Numbered from the stretch's first letter, positions 26,870-36,222 are shown. The stretch: 64,000 nt of DNA from Aquimarina sp. MAR_2010_214 (GCF_002846555.1 NZ_PJMS01000001.1:5673501-5737500), one strand, 5' to 3'. Program-made: numbers and translations. Notes: generated by a model not told the origin, from the sequence alone.

Positions 26870-28213
26870 TTACATTTTATATTTTTCAAAATAGATTTTA
26901 GCTCTCGCATTCACTCTAGGAGCTAATAATAATCCGGAAATTACGGTAGGAATTGCCATGATTGCAAAAGCACTATCAATAAGATTAATTGCAAATTCTA
27001 TTTTAACTACTGCAGCGATTATAATCGACACTATGTACAAATAATTATAATACTTGCCATACTTCGGCTTGGTTAAAAACCCTAAACATGTAGTACCATA
27101 ATGCGAATATGAAAATAATGTAGAAAGCCCAAATACCAGAACCATAATAACCACTACAATATCTCCCAAACCATACGGAAGAACAGAATTAAAGGCTTCT
27201 AAAGTAAGAGATATCCCATTATCACTAGAACTTTGCCACACCCCTGTAGAAAGTATTGCCAAAGCAGTTAATGTGCATACCAGTAATGTATCTATTGCAG
27301 GACCAATCATAGCTACTAACCCTTCTCTAATAGGCTCATTAGTTTTTGCTGTCCCATGCATCATAGGAGCAGTTCCTATACCTGCTTCGTTAGAAAATGC
27401 GGCTCTTTTTACTCCTGTTTTAATCAAATACCCTAAAGCTCCTCCTGCCGCTGCTTTTCCAGAAAATGCATCAGATAAAATTAACATGAACATATCTGGT
27501 ATTTTTTCTATTTGTAATACTAAAATAGTAATCACTGTAATAAAATATAATACCACCATAAAAGGAACTAATCTACTAGCTACAACGCCAATTCTTTTTA
27601 TTCCTCCCATAATAACCAGCGAAGCAAAGCCTGCTAATACAATTCCTATATACCATTTATAATCATCATTCCAATCCAAAACATCTATCAATGTTTGAGT
27701 TAATTGGTTTGCCGTAAACGCAGGTAGTGTACCTATCAGTCCTGCCAAGGCAAAAACTATAGCCAAAGGTTTCCATTGGGTTCCCAGACCTTTGGTTATT
27801 ATATACATTGGACCACTAAGCAAAGACCCTTTATCATCCTCTGATCGATACATTACGGCTAATGAACAAGTATAAAATTTGGTTGCCATACCAATTAAGG
27901 CACTTATCCACATCCAGAAAACGGCTCCAGGACCACCAGTAACAATTGCTACGGCTACGCCACTTATATTCCCCATACCTACTGTTGCAGCAATAGCAGA
28001 AGATAATGCCTGAAAATGACTAAGCTGGCCAGGCGCATCTTCATTATCATATTTACCTCGCAACACATTGATCGCGTGTTTAAAATAGAAAAAAGGCGTA
28101 AACCTAGAATAAATCAAAAAAAACATTCCCCCTCCGATGAGCAATACCAGTAAAGGCCAATCCCACACCCAAGAACTAAAACCAGCAACAAAATCTTCTA
28201 TTATTTTAAACAT
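26870..28213 (-). CDS. Alanine/glycine:cation symporter (AGCS family)
   Basis: An inner-membrane transporter of 447 residues with about ten hydrophobic segments. Family motifs include the first helix region FEDF-like start, AATVGMGNISGVAVAIVTGG, GPGAVFWMWISALIGMATKF and the C-terminal SNEAGIGTAPMMHGTAKTN. It would import alanine or glycine with sodium. It is convergent with the OmpA gene; the upstream neighbour on the same strand is the TrmH-type gene, with a 75-base gap. Confidence 0.93.
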   Translation of the reverse strand: MFKIIEDFVAGFSSWVWDWPLLVLLIGGGMFFLIYSRFTPFFYFKHAINVLRGKYDNEDAPGQLSHFQALSSAIAATVGMGNISGVAVAIVTGGPGAVFWMWISALIGMATKFYTCSLAVMYRSEDDKGSLLSGPMYIITKGLGTQWKPLAIVFALAGLIGTLPAFTANQLTQTLIDVLDWNDDYKWYIGIVLAGFASLVIMGGIKRIGVVASRLVPFMVVLYFITVITILVLQIEKIPDMFMLILSDAFSGKAAAGGALGYLIKTGVKRAAFSNEAGIGTAPMMHGTAKTNEPIREGLVAMIGPAIDTLLVCTLTALAILSTGVWQSSSDNGISLTLEAFNSVLPYGLGDIVVVIMVLVFGLSTLFSYSHYGTTCLGFLTKPKYGKYYNYLYIVSIIIAAVVKIEFAINLIDSAFAIMAIPTVISGLLLAPRVNARAKIYFEKYKM

Positions 28214-28288
28214 ATATGATAAGGATAGTAGTTATAAATGTAGTGACAAAAATTATATATGATACCTTCATTTTAAAAATCACAAGGT

Positions 28289-28756
28289 TCATGCTTTTAT
28301 AAATCTTGGTTTATCAATGCCCCGATCATACATAATAATACTTCCCGCTACAGCAACATTAATACTTAGTTCTGATTTAAACTTGACTAAAAACTGTGAG
28401 TTTCCGATAGCTTTTTTGGGCAAGCCATGGTCTTCGGCTCCCAGTAAATACACACAGCGTTTTGGGTGATTAAAAGTTTCGAGAAATTGTGCCTCATCTG
28501 TTAGTTCTACTCCTACCAACATTGCTCCTTTAGGTAAGTGTTGATAAAAATCTTCAAAAGTATCATAATGAAAATACGACATCGCTTTTACTGCATTATG
28601 TGTATCACTGGCTTGTTTTGCATATCGATTACCTATCGTAAAAATAAAACTAGCTCCCATGTTTTGTGCAGAACGCCATAATACACCTAGATTCTCTGGT
28701 GTTTTACCATTTTGAATACCAATCCCAAAAAATTCATTCTCAAAATTATCAATCAT
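28289..28756 (-). CDS. SpoU/TrmH-family RNA 2'-O-methyltransferase
   Basis: A 155-residue SPOUT-fold methyltransferase. The three knot motifs are visible: GKTPENLGVLWRSAQNMGAS, CVYLLGAEDHGLPKKAIGN and SELSINVAVAGSIIMYDR. The target may be tRNA or rRNA; the length resembles TrmL-like proteins, but the substrate cannot be decided from sequence alone. It is a single gene between the symporter and muramidase genes. Confidence 0.85.
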   Translation of the reverse strand: MIDNFENEFFGIGIQNGKTPENLGVLWRSAQNMGASFIFTIGNRYAKQASDTHNAVKAMSYFHYDTFEDFYQHLPKGAMLVGVELTDEAQFLETFNHPKRCVYLLGAEDHGLPKKAIGNSQFLVKFKSELSINVAVAGSIIMYDRGIDKPRFIKA

Positions 28757-28839
28757 AAGGCAAAAATAGAAAAACTGAAATATAGTTAAAGAACCACAAT
28801 CTAAACTAAAACAAATTTAATTCTACTATATAACCACAA

Positions 28840-29682
28840 TTAACTATTACTATATTTTATATAAGCATTTTTTAGTCTAGTATCATACTTATTTTTCTTG
28901 TAACCCGATCCATTATATCCTTCGGCAAATCTCGCCCAGTTCTTTTCTTTTATCCAATCTAGCAGTTTTTTACCTTTAAAAGATGTAGCTTCTATAAATT
29001 TCCCAAAAGCTTTAAGGTGTTCTCTTTCATGATCATACATTTCAGAAACAAAATGATCTACAGAAGAAAAACCTAAGTTTGCATAATGAAACCCCATGAT
29101 TTGAAAAGCTCCCCATGATGCTGAGCTATATGCTGCTTCATGAAACGCTGGTTCATCAGACATCCCTGCAGCTTTTTCTAAACGATCATACTCACCTGCT
29201 CCTCCTTGATAATATACTTTTGTCCATTTTTCATATAGTACGTTTTTGGTATATTCAGAAATATACTGAGATGGATTTACTCCTCGCTTACCCAGTTCTT
29301 TCCAAAAAATATGTCCTTCAAACAAAATTCTTGGTCTGCCAGATACCAAAAATCCCTTTCCATTACTTTCTATTTCATTAACTGCTTTTACCATTGCTAA
29401 TTCTAATTCAAACTGATCTGCAAAATCCTTAATATCTTGTTCAGATAAGAGTTTATCATTAAATGCAATAAGGTCATTTTTGACTTCAATAAGCTTGGAC
29501 CAGGTTTTAAGTCCTACAATACCATCTATTACAAGATTATGCTTAGCTTGAAAATCTCTGACAGCTGTATCTGTATCCTTTCCAAAAAAATTAGACACAT
29601 ATACTTGATATCCCAGTGTGGTTAGGATTTCTTCTAAAAAATGAACATCCTGTCCGTGTGAACGGTAACGTATTGTTTTCAT
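28840..29682 (-). CDS. N-acetylmuramidase with peptidoglycan-binding domain
   Basis: A 280-residue protein. Residues 1-65 form a PG_binding_1 domain (FLEEILTTLGYQVYVSNFFG then DTDTAVRDFQAKHNLVIDGI). The rest is an N-acetylmuramidase domain (DUF3380 type) with VKAVNEIESNGKGFLVSGRP, in which the glutamate is the probable catalytic residue, and SSASWGAFQIMGFHYANLGF. It would cut glycan strands of peptidoglycan. No signal peptide is visible, so export would need another route; phage endolysins have a similar layout, but no phage genes surround it. Confidence 0.85.
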   Translation of the reverse strand: MKTIRYRSHGQDVHFLEEILTTLGYQVYVSNFFGKDTDTAVRDFQAKHNLVIDGIVGLKTWSKLIEVKNDLIAFNDKLLSEQDIKDFADQFELELAMVKAVNEIESNGKGFLVSGRPRILFEGHIFWKELGKRGVNPSQYISEYTKNVLYEKWTKVYYQGGAGEYDRLEKAAGMSDEPAFHEAAYSSASWGAFQIMGFHYANLGFSSVDHFVSEMYDHEREHLKAFGKFIEATSFKGKKLLDWIKEKNWARFAEGYNGSGYKKNKYDTRLKNAYIKYSNS

Positions 29683-30284
29683 TTATTTATATTTTAAAGA
29701 TTTTTTGTATTGGGTCGACTTCTATTATAAAACAGAAGGTAAGTATCAAATAGTCTATAACTAAACGTAAAATTCACTAAACATATTTAGTAAAAACTGA
29801 ATATCTGGCATAACGTTTTTTATGTTCTCTAAATACTAATAGTAAACATGCACATCTTTGAATGATCACAAGAGATGATCTTTATTAAAAAAGATGTCTA
29901 AAGTCTAAATTTCGTTAGGGTAATTCTTGTCAAGACGCAAAAATAGTATCTCAAAAGTATAATTTCAAACTCAATTACAACCCCACTATTCTATCACATT
30001 ATCAGACATTTACACATAATCTACACAATGAACAACATAAATCAAAAGCAGCAAAAAACTATAGGCTCTGAAAAAGATAAATTCATCAAGTAGTTTACCA
30101 TACTGGTTACCAATATGCTTTTACCTCCTATCATTTAAAGCATTAGAATATAAAACGACGAAAAGATATTTTATTTTACAAAAACGAATTCTAGTTAGAT
30201 CATTACGAATACTAAAAACACATCCTCAAAAATGAAAGAAGGGACTACTTTTATATCAAATAGCCAACCTCAAAATAAGCTGTT
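29683..30284. other. 600-base gene-free region
   Basis: No open frame here has recognisable coding character. There is a perfect small palindrome ACTAAA-CATA-TTTAGT at 29776-29791 and a GATCA/TGATC mini-hairpin near 29865-29881. A 21-codon frame starts at 30028, with nothing to support it. The region may hold the divergent promoters of the muramidase and secreted-protein genes or the remains of a lost gene. Confidence 0.5.
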
Positions 30285-30860
30285 ATGAAAAATGTTGCCA
30301 TAATCATTATTCTGTTTCAAAGTTTTCAAGGTATCCATGCGCAGAAAGTTTTTGCCGATACTCAAGAGTTTTTGGTTACTACCGAAATTATGGATCGAGG
30401 AGAAAAACACCCCTCATATGTTATTAACTTGGTTCGTTCGGGAGAGGAAAATTCAGATAAAATATCGACTCTTACTATTGAAGACACAGAACTTTTTGAG
30501 GATATCTTTATAACCACCTTAGAGAATCCTGGACTAGAAGGAGTCTCTAAGGTGATTAAGATGGAAGTTGAATACTTAGCATGTTGTGCTCATGTAGAAG
30601 CATATTATTACATGCTTAAAGAAGATAATACAATTGCCGAGTTGCCTGAACTTAAAAATGTGTATTGCGAAAACTCTGACACTGATTTTCAATACATATT
30701 TCCAAATCAGGAATATGGCATAAAAGATAATATATTACAAACACAAACATTTTACCAAGGAACATCAACTAATATTAAATATGTAAACCTTAAACAACGT
30801 TTTGCCTGGAACCGTGGTGTTATTGAAGATTCAAAGACAACTGCTATCACCGGGTACTAA
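30285..30860 (+). CDS. Unrecognised secreted protein
   Basis: A 191-residue protein with a clear signal peptide (KNVAIIIILFQSFQGIHAQ). The mature part is acidic and has a double cysteine in EYLACCAHVEAYYYMLKED and another cysteine in NVYCENSDTDFQY. I do not recognise the family. It probably lies in the periplasm or outside the cell. It is followed by two hairpins, the second a good terminator, so it is its own transcription unit and separate from the sensor kinase downstream. The 600-base gap upstream is unusual for this gene-dense window. Confidence 0.7.
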   Translation: MKNVAIIIILFQSFQGIHAQKVFADTQEFLVTTEIMDRGEKHPSYVINLVRSGEENSDKISTLTIEDTELFEDIFITTLENPGLEGVSKVIKMEVEYLACCAHVEAYYYMLKEDNTIAELPELKNVYCENSDTDFQYIFPNQEYGIKDNILQTQTFYQGTSTNIKYVNLKQRFAWNRGVIEDSKTTAITGY

Positions 30861-30885
30861 TTAATCCTAACAGTAATCTCAATCT

Positions 30886-30917
30886 AATAAACAAAAAGGG
30901 GGAAACTTTTGTTTATT
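30886..30917. other. AT-rich hairpin preceding a terminator
   Basis: AATAAACAAAAAG and CTTTTGTTTATT pair over 12 bp with one bulged A and a GGGGAAA-type loop. It ends 3 bases before the terminator stem, giving two hairpins in tandem. Confidence 0.5.
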
Positions 30918-30920
30918 ATA

Positions 30921-30954
30921 CCGACCCACCCTAACCGGTGGTGTCGGTTTTTTT
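30921..30954 (+). terminator. Rho-independent terminator
   Basis: CCGACCCACC pairs with GGTGGTGTCGG over 10 bp with a single bulged T and a six-base loop, followed by seven T residues. It lies about 60 bases after the secreted-protein gene and about 70 before the sensor kinase gene. Confidence 0.8.
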
Positions 30955-31024
30955 ATATTTAAATTGATTATGTGTCAGAAAAAAGCAGTTTGACTATATT
31001 TGTTATCAACCAGACAAACCTCTT

Positions 31025-34000
31025 GTGAACTTAAACTATAAATACATTTATCTTGCTGCTTTCTTGATATTAAACATTATCGGCTCATTATCAGCACAGA
31101 ATAACCAACTTAGAGCATATACATTAGAAGATGGACTGCCACAATCACAAGTTTATGATATCATACAAGACAAAATAGGATACTTATGGTTAGGTACTCA
31201 AGGAGGTGGCCTCTCTAGATTTAATGGTGAAGAGTTTAAAGTATGGAATGAAAATGATGGATTACAATCCAACTATATTCATTCACTTGCTTTTGTGAAT
31301 GACAGTCTTTTTATTGGCACCAAAAATGGATTAAGTATTAAGGTTAAGAATAAATTCACTAACATTGAAAGCCCTCGGATTAACAAAATATGCTTGATAG
31401 ATAACAAAACCTATTTGGCCACTAATATTGGCATTTATCAGTATCGTAAAAATCTAGGATTAATTAAAATCAACCTTAACCCCAAAATCAACACTAGTAT
31501 TATTAATGACATCGTTTTTGATGGTAAACTATATTGGGTAGCTACCAATAAGGGGCTCTGGAAATTAAATAATATAAAACAAGGCACTAGCATTATAGAA
31601 AGACATAGCGCATATGATTTCACTGCTGCTATCTTTTATAATAATAAAGTATTTGCCGCTGCTTTCAATCAAGGGGTTTTGGTTTTAAATACTAATGCTA
31701 AAACCTACGGTAATCGTTGGATTCAAAGACCCGTAAGAGTAACAGATATTTCTGCACATAACAATAATGAATTATGGTTTGCTACCGATAATGATGGAAT
31801 CACAGTCCTTGATTTTGAAAAGTATACAGAAAAAAAGAAAATTAATCGAAAAAATGGACTGTCTGTTTCTTACACTAGAAAAAGTATTTTAGATCGCCAA
31901 TCCAATATCTGGATCGCTACATCTGGAGGAGGGTTTTGTAAATATTTTCAAAATAATTTTACACACTATGATCAAAATACAGGATTAAAAGGTAATCGTG
32001 TATATGCAGTTCACAATACAAAAAATAGTATCTGGGCATCTAATTCTGAAGTTGGAATGGTAGAGATCGATTCTCTGGGAATTCACCATATCCCACAAGA
32101 AGAACGCTTATCTGATGTGAAGATTAAAACCATAACCAGTGATAATTCAGGAAATATTTGGGCTGGTACCGAGGGCAAAGGCATTCTTTTTAAAGAGATT
32201 AAACAAGTTGATAGTATTATTGTAGACACTATCAATAGCAAAGAACTAAATTCTGACCCAATTATCACGACCGACACCATTGCAATAACTGTTAGAAAAA
32301 ATCATATCATTGATACTGATAAAGGTTTACTATCAGACTGGATAAGAAGCATACAGGTCGTAAACAATACTATTTGGGTTGCTTCTTATTCGGCAGGTAT
32401 CTCAAAATTTATATACGATTCAAAAAAGAAACGTATAACATCTTTGAAGAAATTTACCAGAAAGAGTGGTATTAAAGATTTGCAAATCAGAGACATGAAA
32501 AAAGATTCTCTCGGTAAAATCTGGTATGCTACTCAAAATGGACATCTGGGATATATCGAGAAAAATAAAGTTACACATTTAGGCAATGTTCTAAAACAAA
32601 AAACAGCAATTAGCACATTGCTTTTTCATAAAAACATATTATACCTCGGTACAGCCGGAAGAGGGATTTGGTGGTCTAAACTTGATGGAAACATTACTTT
32701 TAAAAAGTTAAAAGGTAGAAAAAAACCCTATTCAGACAATATCTATCAAATGATATTTGATGACAAAAACAATCTATGGGCAGGAAGTGAACGAGGAGTT
32801 GATAGAATTGAACTGAACCAATCAAATGATATTGTAGACGTTTTTCACTTTGGAAGAAATGATGGTTTTTTAGGAATTGAAACTTGCCTTAATGCTGTCA
32901 CCAAAGATAATCAGGGAAATCTCTGGTTTGGTGCGATATATGGACTAACCAAATATCAACCTACAGGAACTACAAAAGCTACAATTAAACCAAGCCTGTA
33001 TTTTGAAGATGTAGAAGTTGACTATCGTAGTGTAGATTCTATTCAATTAGGCACCTGGGTAAATAGCAAGAATGTTTTAAAACTAACGCCTAATCAAACA
33101 GAATTATCGTTTAGTTACAAAACTATTGATCTTGATCATCCTAATGATGTAGAATATCGCTGGAGATTAAACAATTCTGAATGGAGTCCCTGGTCATCAG
33201 ACAACAAACAAAATCTTGCAGGACTAGCATATGGACCACATTACTTTTCTGCGCAATCCAGAAATTACAGATGGGAAGAAAGCGATCCTATTATGTTTCA
33301 GTTTTTTATTGACAGTCCTATTTATGAAAAAGCTTGGTTTCAATTAGCCGTCTTAGCAATAATAGTACTAATTTTAGGTGGATATGCATTATCTTACATC
33401 CGAAGAGTAAAACAAAAAAACAAAGAAGAGCGTAATCGCTTACAAATGCAGAATCATTTACTATCATTAGAACAAAAAGCACTGCGTTTGCAAATGAATC
33501 CTCATTTTATATTTAACGCACTTAATGGTATAAAAGCAATGGGGACCAATAACCCTAATCGTATGAACACTACGATAAACACATTTGCAACTTTATTAAG
33601 AGAGACATTATATAATTCTAGAAAAGATCATATAACCCTGGATCAGGAAATACAGACTTTAAAACATTATATCGAAATAGAACAATTAATGGCTAGTAAA
33701 CCTTTTATCTATGATATTTCTATAGATTCTGATTATGACCCTGAAGAAATCCTTATTCCGCCAATGCTAATTCAACCTTTTGTAGAAAATGCTGTTAGAC
33801 ATGGTATCTTAAAAGGCAGTCGTGATGGTGAATTAAAAGTATTATTTCATACTACCGAAGATTTTTTATATTGCACTATATTAGATAATGGACAAGGTAT
33901 TTTTCAATCGCAAAAAAGCAAAACTAAGACAGACCACCAATCTATGGCACTTACAGTGACCCGAGAGCGACTTGAATCAATTTCAGGAAAAGATTCTTTA

Positions 34001-34084
34001 CACATAAAAGAGATTCTCTTAAACGGTAATTCTGTAGCAGGAACCGAGATTACATTTAAAATACCATTAGAAACCGACTATTAA
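31025..34084 (+). CDS. LytS-type sensor histidine kinase with two-component-regulator propeller
   Basis: A 1019-residue sensor kinase starting at GTG. A signal peptide (residues 1-25, ending LSAQ) is followed by a periplasmic sensor of reg_prop propeller repeats, such as GYLWLGTQGGGLSRFNGEEF and ENDGLQSNYIHSLA. A Y_Y_Y-type domain precedes one membrane segment at about 771-792. The cytoplasmic part is a His_kinase domain with phospho-acceptor His827 in LQMNPHFIFNALNG and an ATPase domain with PPMLIQPFVENAVRHG and LDNGQGI. It signals to the LytTR regulator whose gene begins 8 bases downstream. The stimulus is unknown; similar propellers sense polysaccharides or envelope state. A TATATTTG -7-like element lies at 30995-31002. 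Confidence 0.9.
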   Translation: MNLNYKYIYLAAFLILNIIGSLSAQNNQLRAYTLEDGLPQSQVYDIIQDKIGYLWLGTQGGGLSRFNGEEFKVWNENDGLQSNYIHSLAFVNDSLFIGTKNGLSIKVKNKFTNIESPRINKICLIDNKTYLATNIGIYQYRKNLGLIKINLNPKINTSIINDIVFDGKLYWVATNKGLWKLNNIKQGTSIIERHSAYDFTAAIFYNNKVFAAAFNQGVLVLNTNAKTYGNRWIQRPVRVTDISAHNNNELWFATDNDGITVLDFEKYTEKKKINRKNGLSVSYTRKSILDRQSNIWIATSGGGFCKYFQNNFTHYDQNTGLKGNRVYAVHNTKNSIWASNSEVGMVEIDSLGIHHIPQEERLSDVKIKTITSDNSGNIWAGTEGKGILFKEIKQVDSIIVDTINSKELNSDPIITTDTIAITVRKNHIIDTDKGLLSDWIRSIQVVNNTIWVASYSAGISKFIYDSKKKRITSLKKFTRKSGIKDLQIRDMKKDSLGKIWYATQNGHLGYIEKNKVTHLGNVLKQKTAISTLLFHKNILYLGTAGRGIWWSKLDGNITFKKLKGRKKPYSDNIYQMIFDDKNNLWAGSERGVDRIELNQSNDIVDVFHFGRNDGFLGIETCLNAVTKDNQGNLWFGAIYGLTKYQPTGTTKATIKPSLYFEDVEVDYRSVDSIQLGTWVNSKNVLKLTPNQTELSFSYKTIDLDHPNDVEYRWRLNNSEWSPWSSDNKQNLAGLAYGPHYFSAQSRNYRWEESDPIMFQFFIDSPIYEKAWFQLAVLAIIVLILGGYALSYIRRVKQKNKEERNRLQMQNHLLSLEQKALRLQMNPHFIFNALNGIKAMGTNNPNRMNTTINTFATLLRETLYNSRKDHITLDQEIQTLKHYIEIEQLMASKPFIYDISIDSDYDPEEILIPPMLIQPFVENAVRHGILKGSRDGELKVLFHTTEDFLYCTILDNGQGIFQSQKSKTKTDHQSMALTVTRERLESISGKDSLHIKEILLNGNSVAGTEITFKIPLETDY

Positions 34085-34091
34085 AACAATT

Positions 34092-34841
34092 ATGCTTACA
34101 GCAATTATCGTAGAAGACATGCCTGATGCACTTCAGCTTTTAAAAAGTGACCTAAAGGCAAATCATCCAGAAATAAAAGTAATTGATACTGCCCAAAGTG
34201 TTGTTGAAGCAGCAAAATCATTACGTAACACACAACCTGACATTCTTTTTTTAGATATTATGCTAGGTGATGGTACTGGATTTGATATATTGGAAATATT
34301 TCCTGATCTAAAATCAAAAATCATTTTTGTTACCGCTAGTGATGAGTTTGCTATTAGAGCCTTTAAATTTGCAGCTATTGACTATGTCTTAAAACCATAT
34401 TCAAACGAAGAATTAGCACAAGCTATTGCTCGAGCAAAAGAACAGATTCAACCAAACAAAGAACGCCTTAACATTCTAAAAGACACATTATCTGCACCAG
34501 AGCAAAAACCTGATAAAATTTCATTACATACGCTCGATAAGATCATTATCGTAAATCTGGATGATATTATTCGTTGCGAATCTGATAGCAATAACACCAT
34601 TTTCTATCTTCAGGATGGGCAGAAAATTTTTGTAACCAAAACATTGAAATATTTTTCTGACATGCTCAAGAATTATCAATTTCTACGAGTGCATCAAAGT
34701 CATCTGGTCAATCTACAATGCATTAGTGCCTTTATCAAAACTGACGGAGGATATCTTATGCTAAAAAACGGAGAAAACATTCCTGTTTCGGTACGAAAAA
34801 AAATAGAAGTGATGGAGATTCTAGATCGTTTACACAGATAA
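34092..34841 (+). CDS. LytTR-family response regulator
   Basis: A 249-residue regulator, partner of the sensor kinase upstream. The receiver domain (about 1-120) has the acidic pair EDM, the phospho-acceptor Asp in DILFLDIMLGDGTGF, and FVTASDEFAIRAFKFAAIDY with KPYS. The LytTR DNA-binding domain (about 145-249) has IRCESDSNNTIFYLQDG and FLRVHQSHLVNLQCI. Together with the kinase it forms a complete two-gene system next to the pigment cluster. The regulated genes are unknown. It is convergent with the halogenase-like gene. Confidence 0.92.
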   Translation: MLTAIIVEDMPDALQLLKSDLKANHPEIKVIDTAQSVVEAAKSLRNTQPDILFLDIMLGDGTGFDILEIFPDLKSKIIFVTASDEFAIRAFKFAAIDYVLKPYSNEELAQAIARAKEQIQPNKERLNILKDTLSAPEQKPDKISLHTLDKIIIVNLDDIIRCESDSNNTIFYLQDGQKIFVTKTLKYFSDMLKNYQFLRVHQSHLVNLQCISAFIKTDGGYLMLKNGENIPVSVRKKIEVMEILDRLHR

Positions 34842-34875
34842 ACACCTCACTTACACCGCCTTAAAAATCAATTTA

Positions 34876-36111
34876 TCAGGCTTCATTTTCTATATCTATC
34901 ATATGTGCAACCGTCTTAATCAATCTATTATGCTTGGTAACAAAAGGATTAGTCTTATCCCAGACATATCCAGCTAAAACTGCGCATATTTGCCTTTTGA
35001 TTTGCGGGTTTTCTGGCTGATGAAAAAATAATTTCTGAAGATTTCCAGTGTACCATTCTTTTACATAGGATGAGAAAACATTAACTCCATCTTTAATATA
35101 TCCTGTATATTCTTGCTCCCAATCTACATTTGTGCCTTGTAATTCTTTGGCGACAAGTTTTGCTGCTAACAATGCCGATTCGGTAGCAAATGTAACTCCA
35201 GAAGAGAACACGGGATCTAAGAATTCTGCACTATTTCCTGTTAACACATATCCTTTTCCGTATAGTTGCTTTACGGATTTTGAGAAATTTTTAATCAATA
35301 TAGGGTCAAACATAAAATCAACATTTTTAAAACGCTCATAAAAATAGTCTGAACGTTGTAACATTTGTGTCAATTTTTCTGTAGCATTACCCTCAAATGA
35401 TTCCAGAAACTCTGTCGGCCCTACATACCCTATACTGGTAACTCCATTAGAAAAAGGAATCACCCACAACCAGGTTTCTGTATCTATTACATCAAATGTG
35501 ATTAGTGTCCCTTCATTTCCTTCGGGCCTATTTATATCTTCAACATGTGTGAAAATTGAAGAATGTTTAGGTAATTCAGAAGGTTGTTCTAAATCCAGAA
35601 GTCTAGGCAATACTCTTCCATAACCACTAGAATCTATAACATATTTTGCAGTAATAACATGATGATTTCCTTCTTTATCTTTTATAGTTGTTTTTGAAAT
35701 TTCTCCTTCAAAATCCACAGCAATAACTTCTTCTTCAAAACTGATATCTACCCCTCTATTAAGCAGCTCTTTTGCAAGCGCTGCATCAAAATCTGCTCGA
35801 GGCACCTGCCATGTCCAATCCCAACCCTCGGTATGCTTCTTACTAAAGTCAAAATTACAAACTTGTGACCCTTTTAAAAATCGTGCTCCTGATTTTACTT
35901 CGAACTCACATGCCTTTAAACAATCTAATAGTCCTACTTCTTCAAAATGATCCATACATCTTGGCAAAAGACTTTCTCCTATCACAAATCTTGGAAAAAG
36001 ATTCTTCTCTACAACTTTTACATTATAACCATTATTATGTAAATAGGAAGCTGCAACACATCCCGAAGGCCCCGCCCCCACTACTAAAACATCAATATTT
36101 TCATCATTCAT
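34876..36111 (-). CDS. FAD-dependent oxidoreductase, halogenase-like, at the edge of the flexirubin cluster
   Basis: A 411-residue flavoprotein of the tryptophan-halogenase-related group. The FAD-binding motif is VLVVGAGPSGCVAASYLHNN. The halogenase hallmark WxWxIP is exact: TWLWVIPF with Trp214, Trp216 and Pro219. A lysine in VKSGARFLKG (Lys73) sits where the catalytic lysine of carrier-dependent halogenases is expected. Known flexirubins include chlorinated forms, so chlorination of the aromatic part is a fair inference; a hydroxylase of the same fold remains possible. It is transcribed divergently from the tyrosine ammonia-lyase gene and shares its 110-base promoter region. Confidence 0.78.
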   Translation of the reverse strand: MNDENIDVLVVGAGPSGCVAASYLHNNGYNVKVVEKNLFPRFVIGESLLPRCMDHFEEVGLLDCLKACEFEVKSGARFLKGSQVCNFDFSKKHTEGWDWTWQVPRADFDAALAKELLNRGVDISFEEEVIAVDFEGEISKTTIKDKEGNHHVITAKYVIDSSGYGRVLPRLLDLEQPSELPKHSSIFTHVEDINRPEGNEGTLITFDVIDTETWLWVIPFSNGVTSIGYVGPTEFLESFEGNATEKLTQMLQRSDYFYERFKNVDFMFDPILIKNFSKSVKQLYGKGYVLTGNSAEFLDPVFSSGVTFATESALLAAKLVAKELQGTNVDWEQEYTGYIKDGVNVFSSYVKEWYTGNLQKLFFHQPENPQIKRQICAVLAGYVWDKTNPFVTKHNRLIKTVAHMIDIENEA

Positions 36112-36149
36112 AGCACTATTGTACTTATTAATTCCTTAATTATTATAAA

Positions 36150-36180
36150 TTTGCAAACCAAAATAACTGTTTTATTTTTG
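36150..36180 (+). promoter_or_regulatory. Promoter of the flexirubin operon
   Basis: TTTG at 36150-36153 and TATTTTTG at 36173-36180 are 19 bases apart, a full match to the Bacteroidota promoter pattern. Transcription would begin near 36187, giving a leader of about 36 bases before the TAL start codon. The many short or overlapping gene junctions downstream suggest that this promoter drives much of the cluster. Confidence 0.7.
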
Positions 36181-36183
36181 GTT
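36156..36183. promoter_or_regulatory. Inverted repeat over the flexirubin promoter
   Basis: AACCAAAA and TTTTGGTT form perfect 8-bp arms separated by 12 bases, covering the spacer and -7 element. The centre-to-centre distance of the arms is 20 bases, about two helix turns, which suits a dimeric regulator. It lies between divergent genes and could control both. Confidence 0.5.
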
Positions 36184-36222
36184 ATTAAAATATTATTCAT
36201 TAAAATTTTGAGCAAGATATAG

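Noticed and set aside
28840..29682. Muramidase as evidence of a prophage
   Set aside because: The domain layout resembles endolysins, but no holin, terminase, capsid, tail or integrase gene is near; neighbours are ordinary chromosomal genes.
30028..30093. 21-codon frame in the 600-base gap
   Set aside because: Too short, no ribosome-binding or promoter signal tied to it, and no conserved pattern such as a RiPP leader with modification genes nearby.
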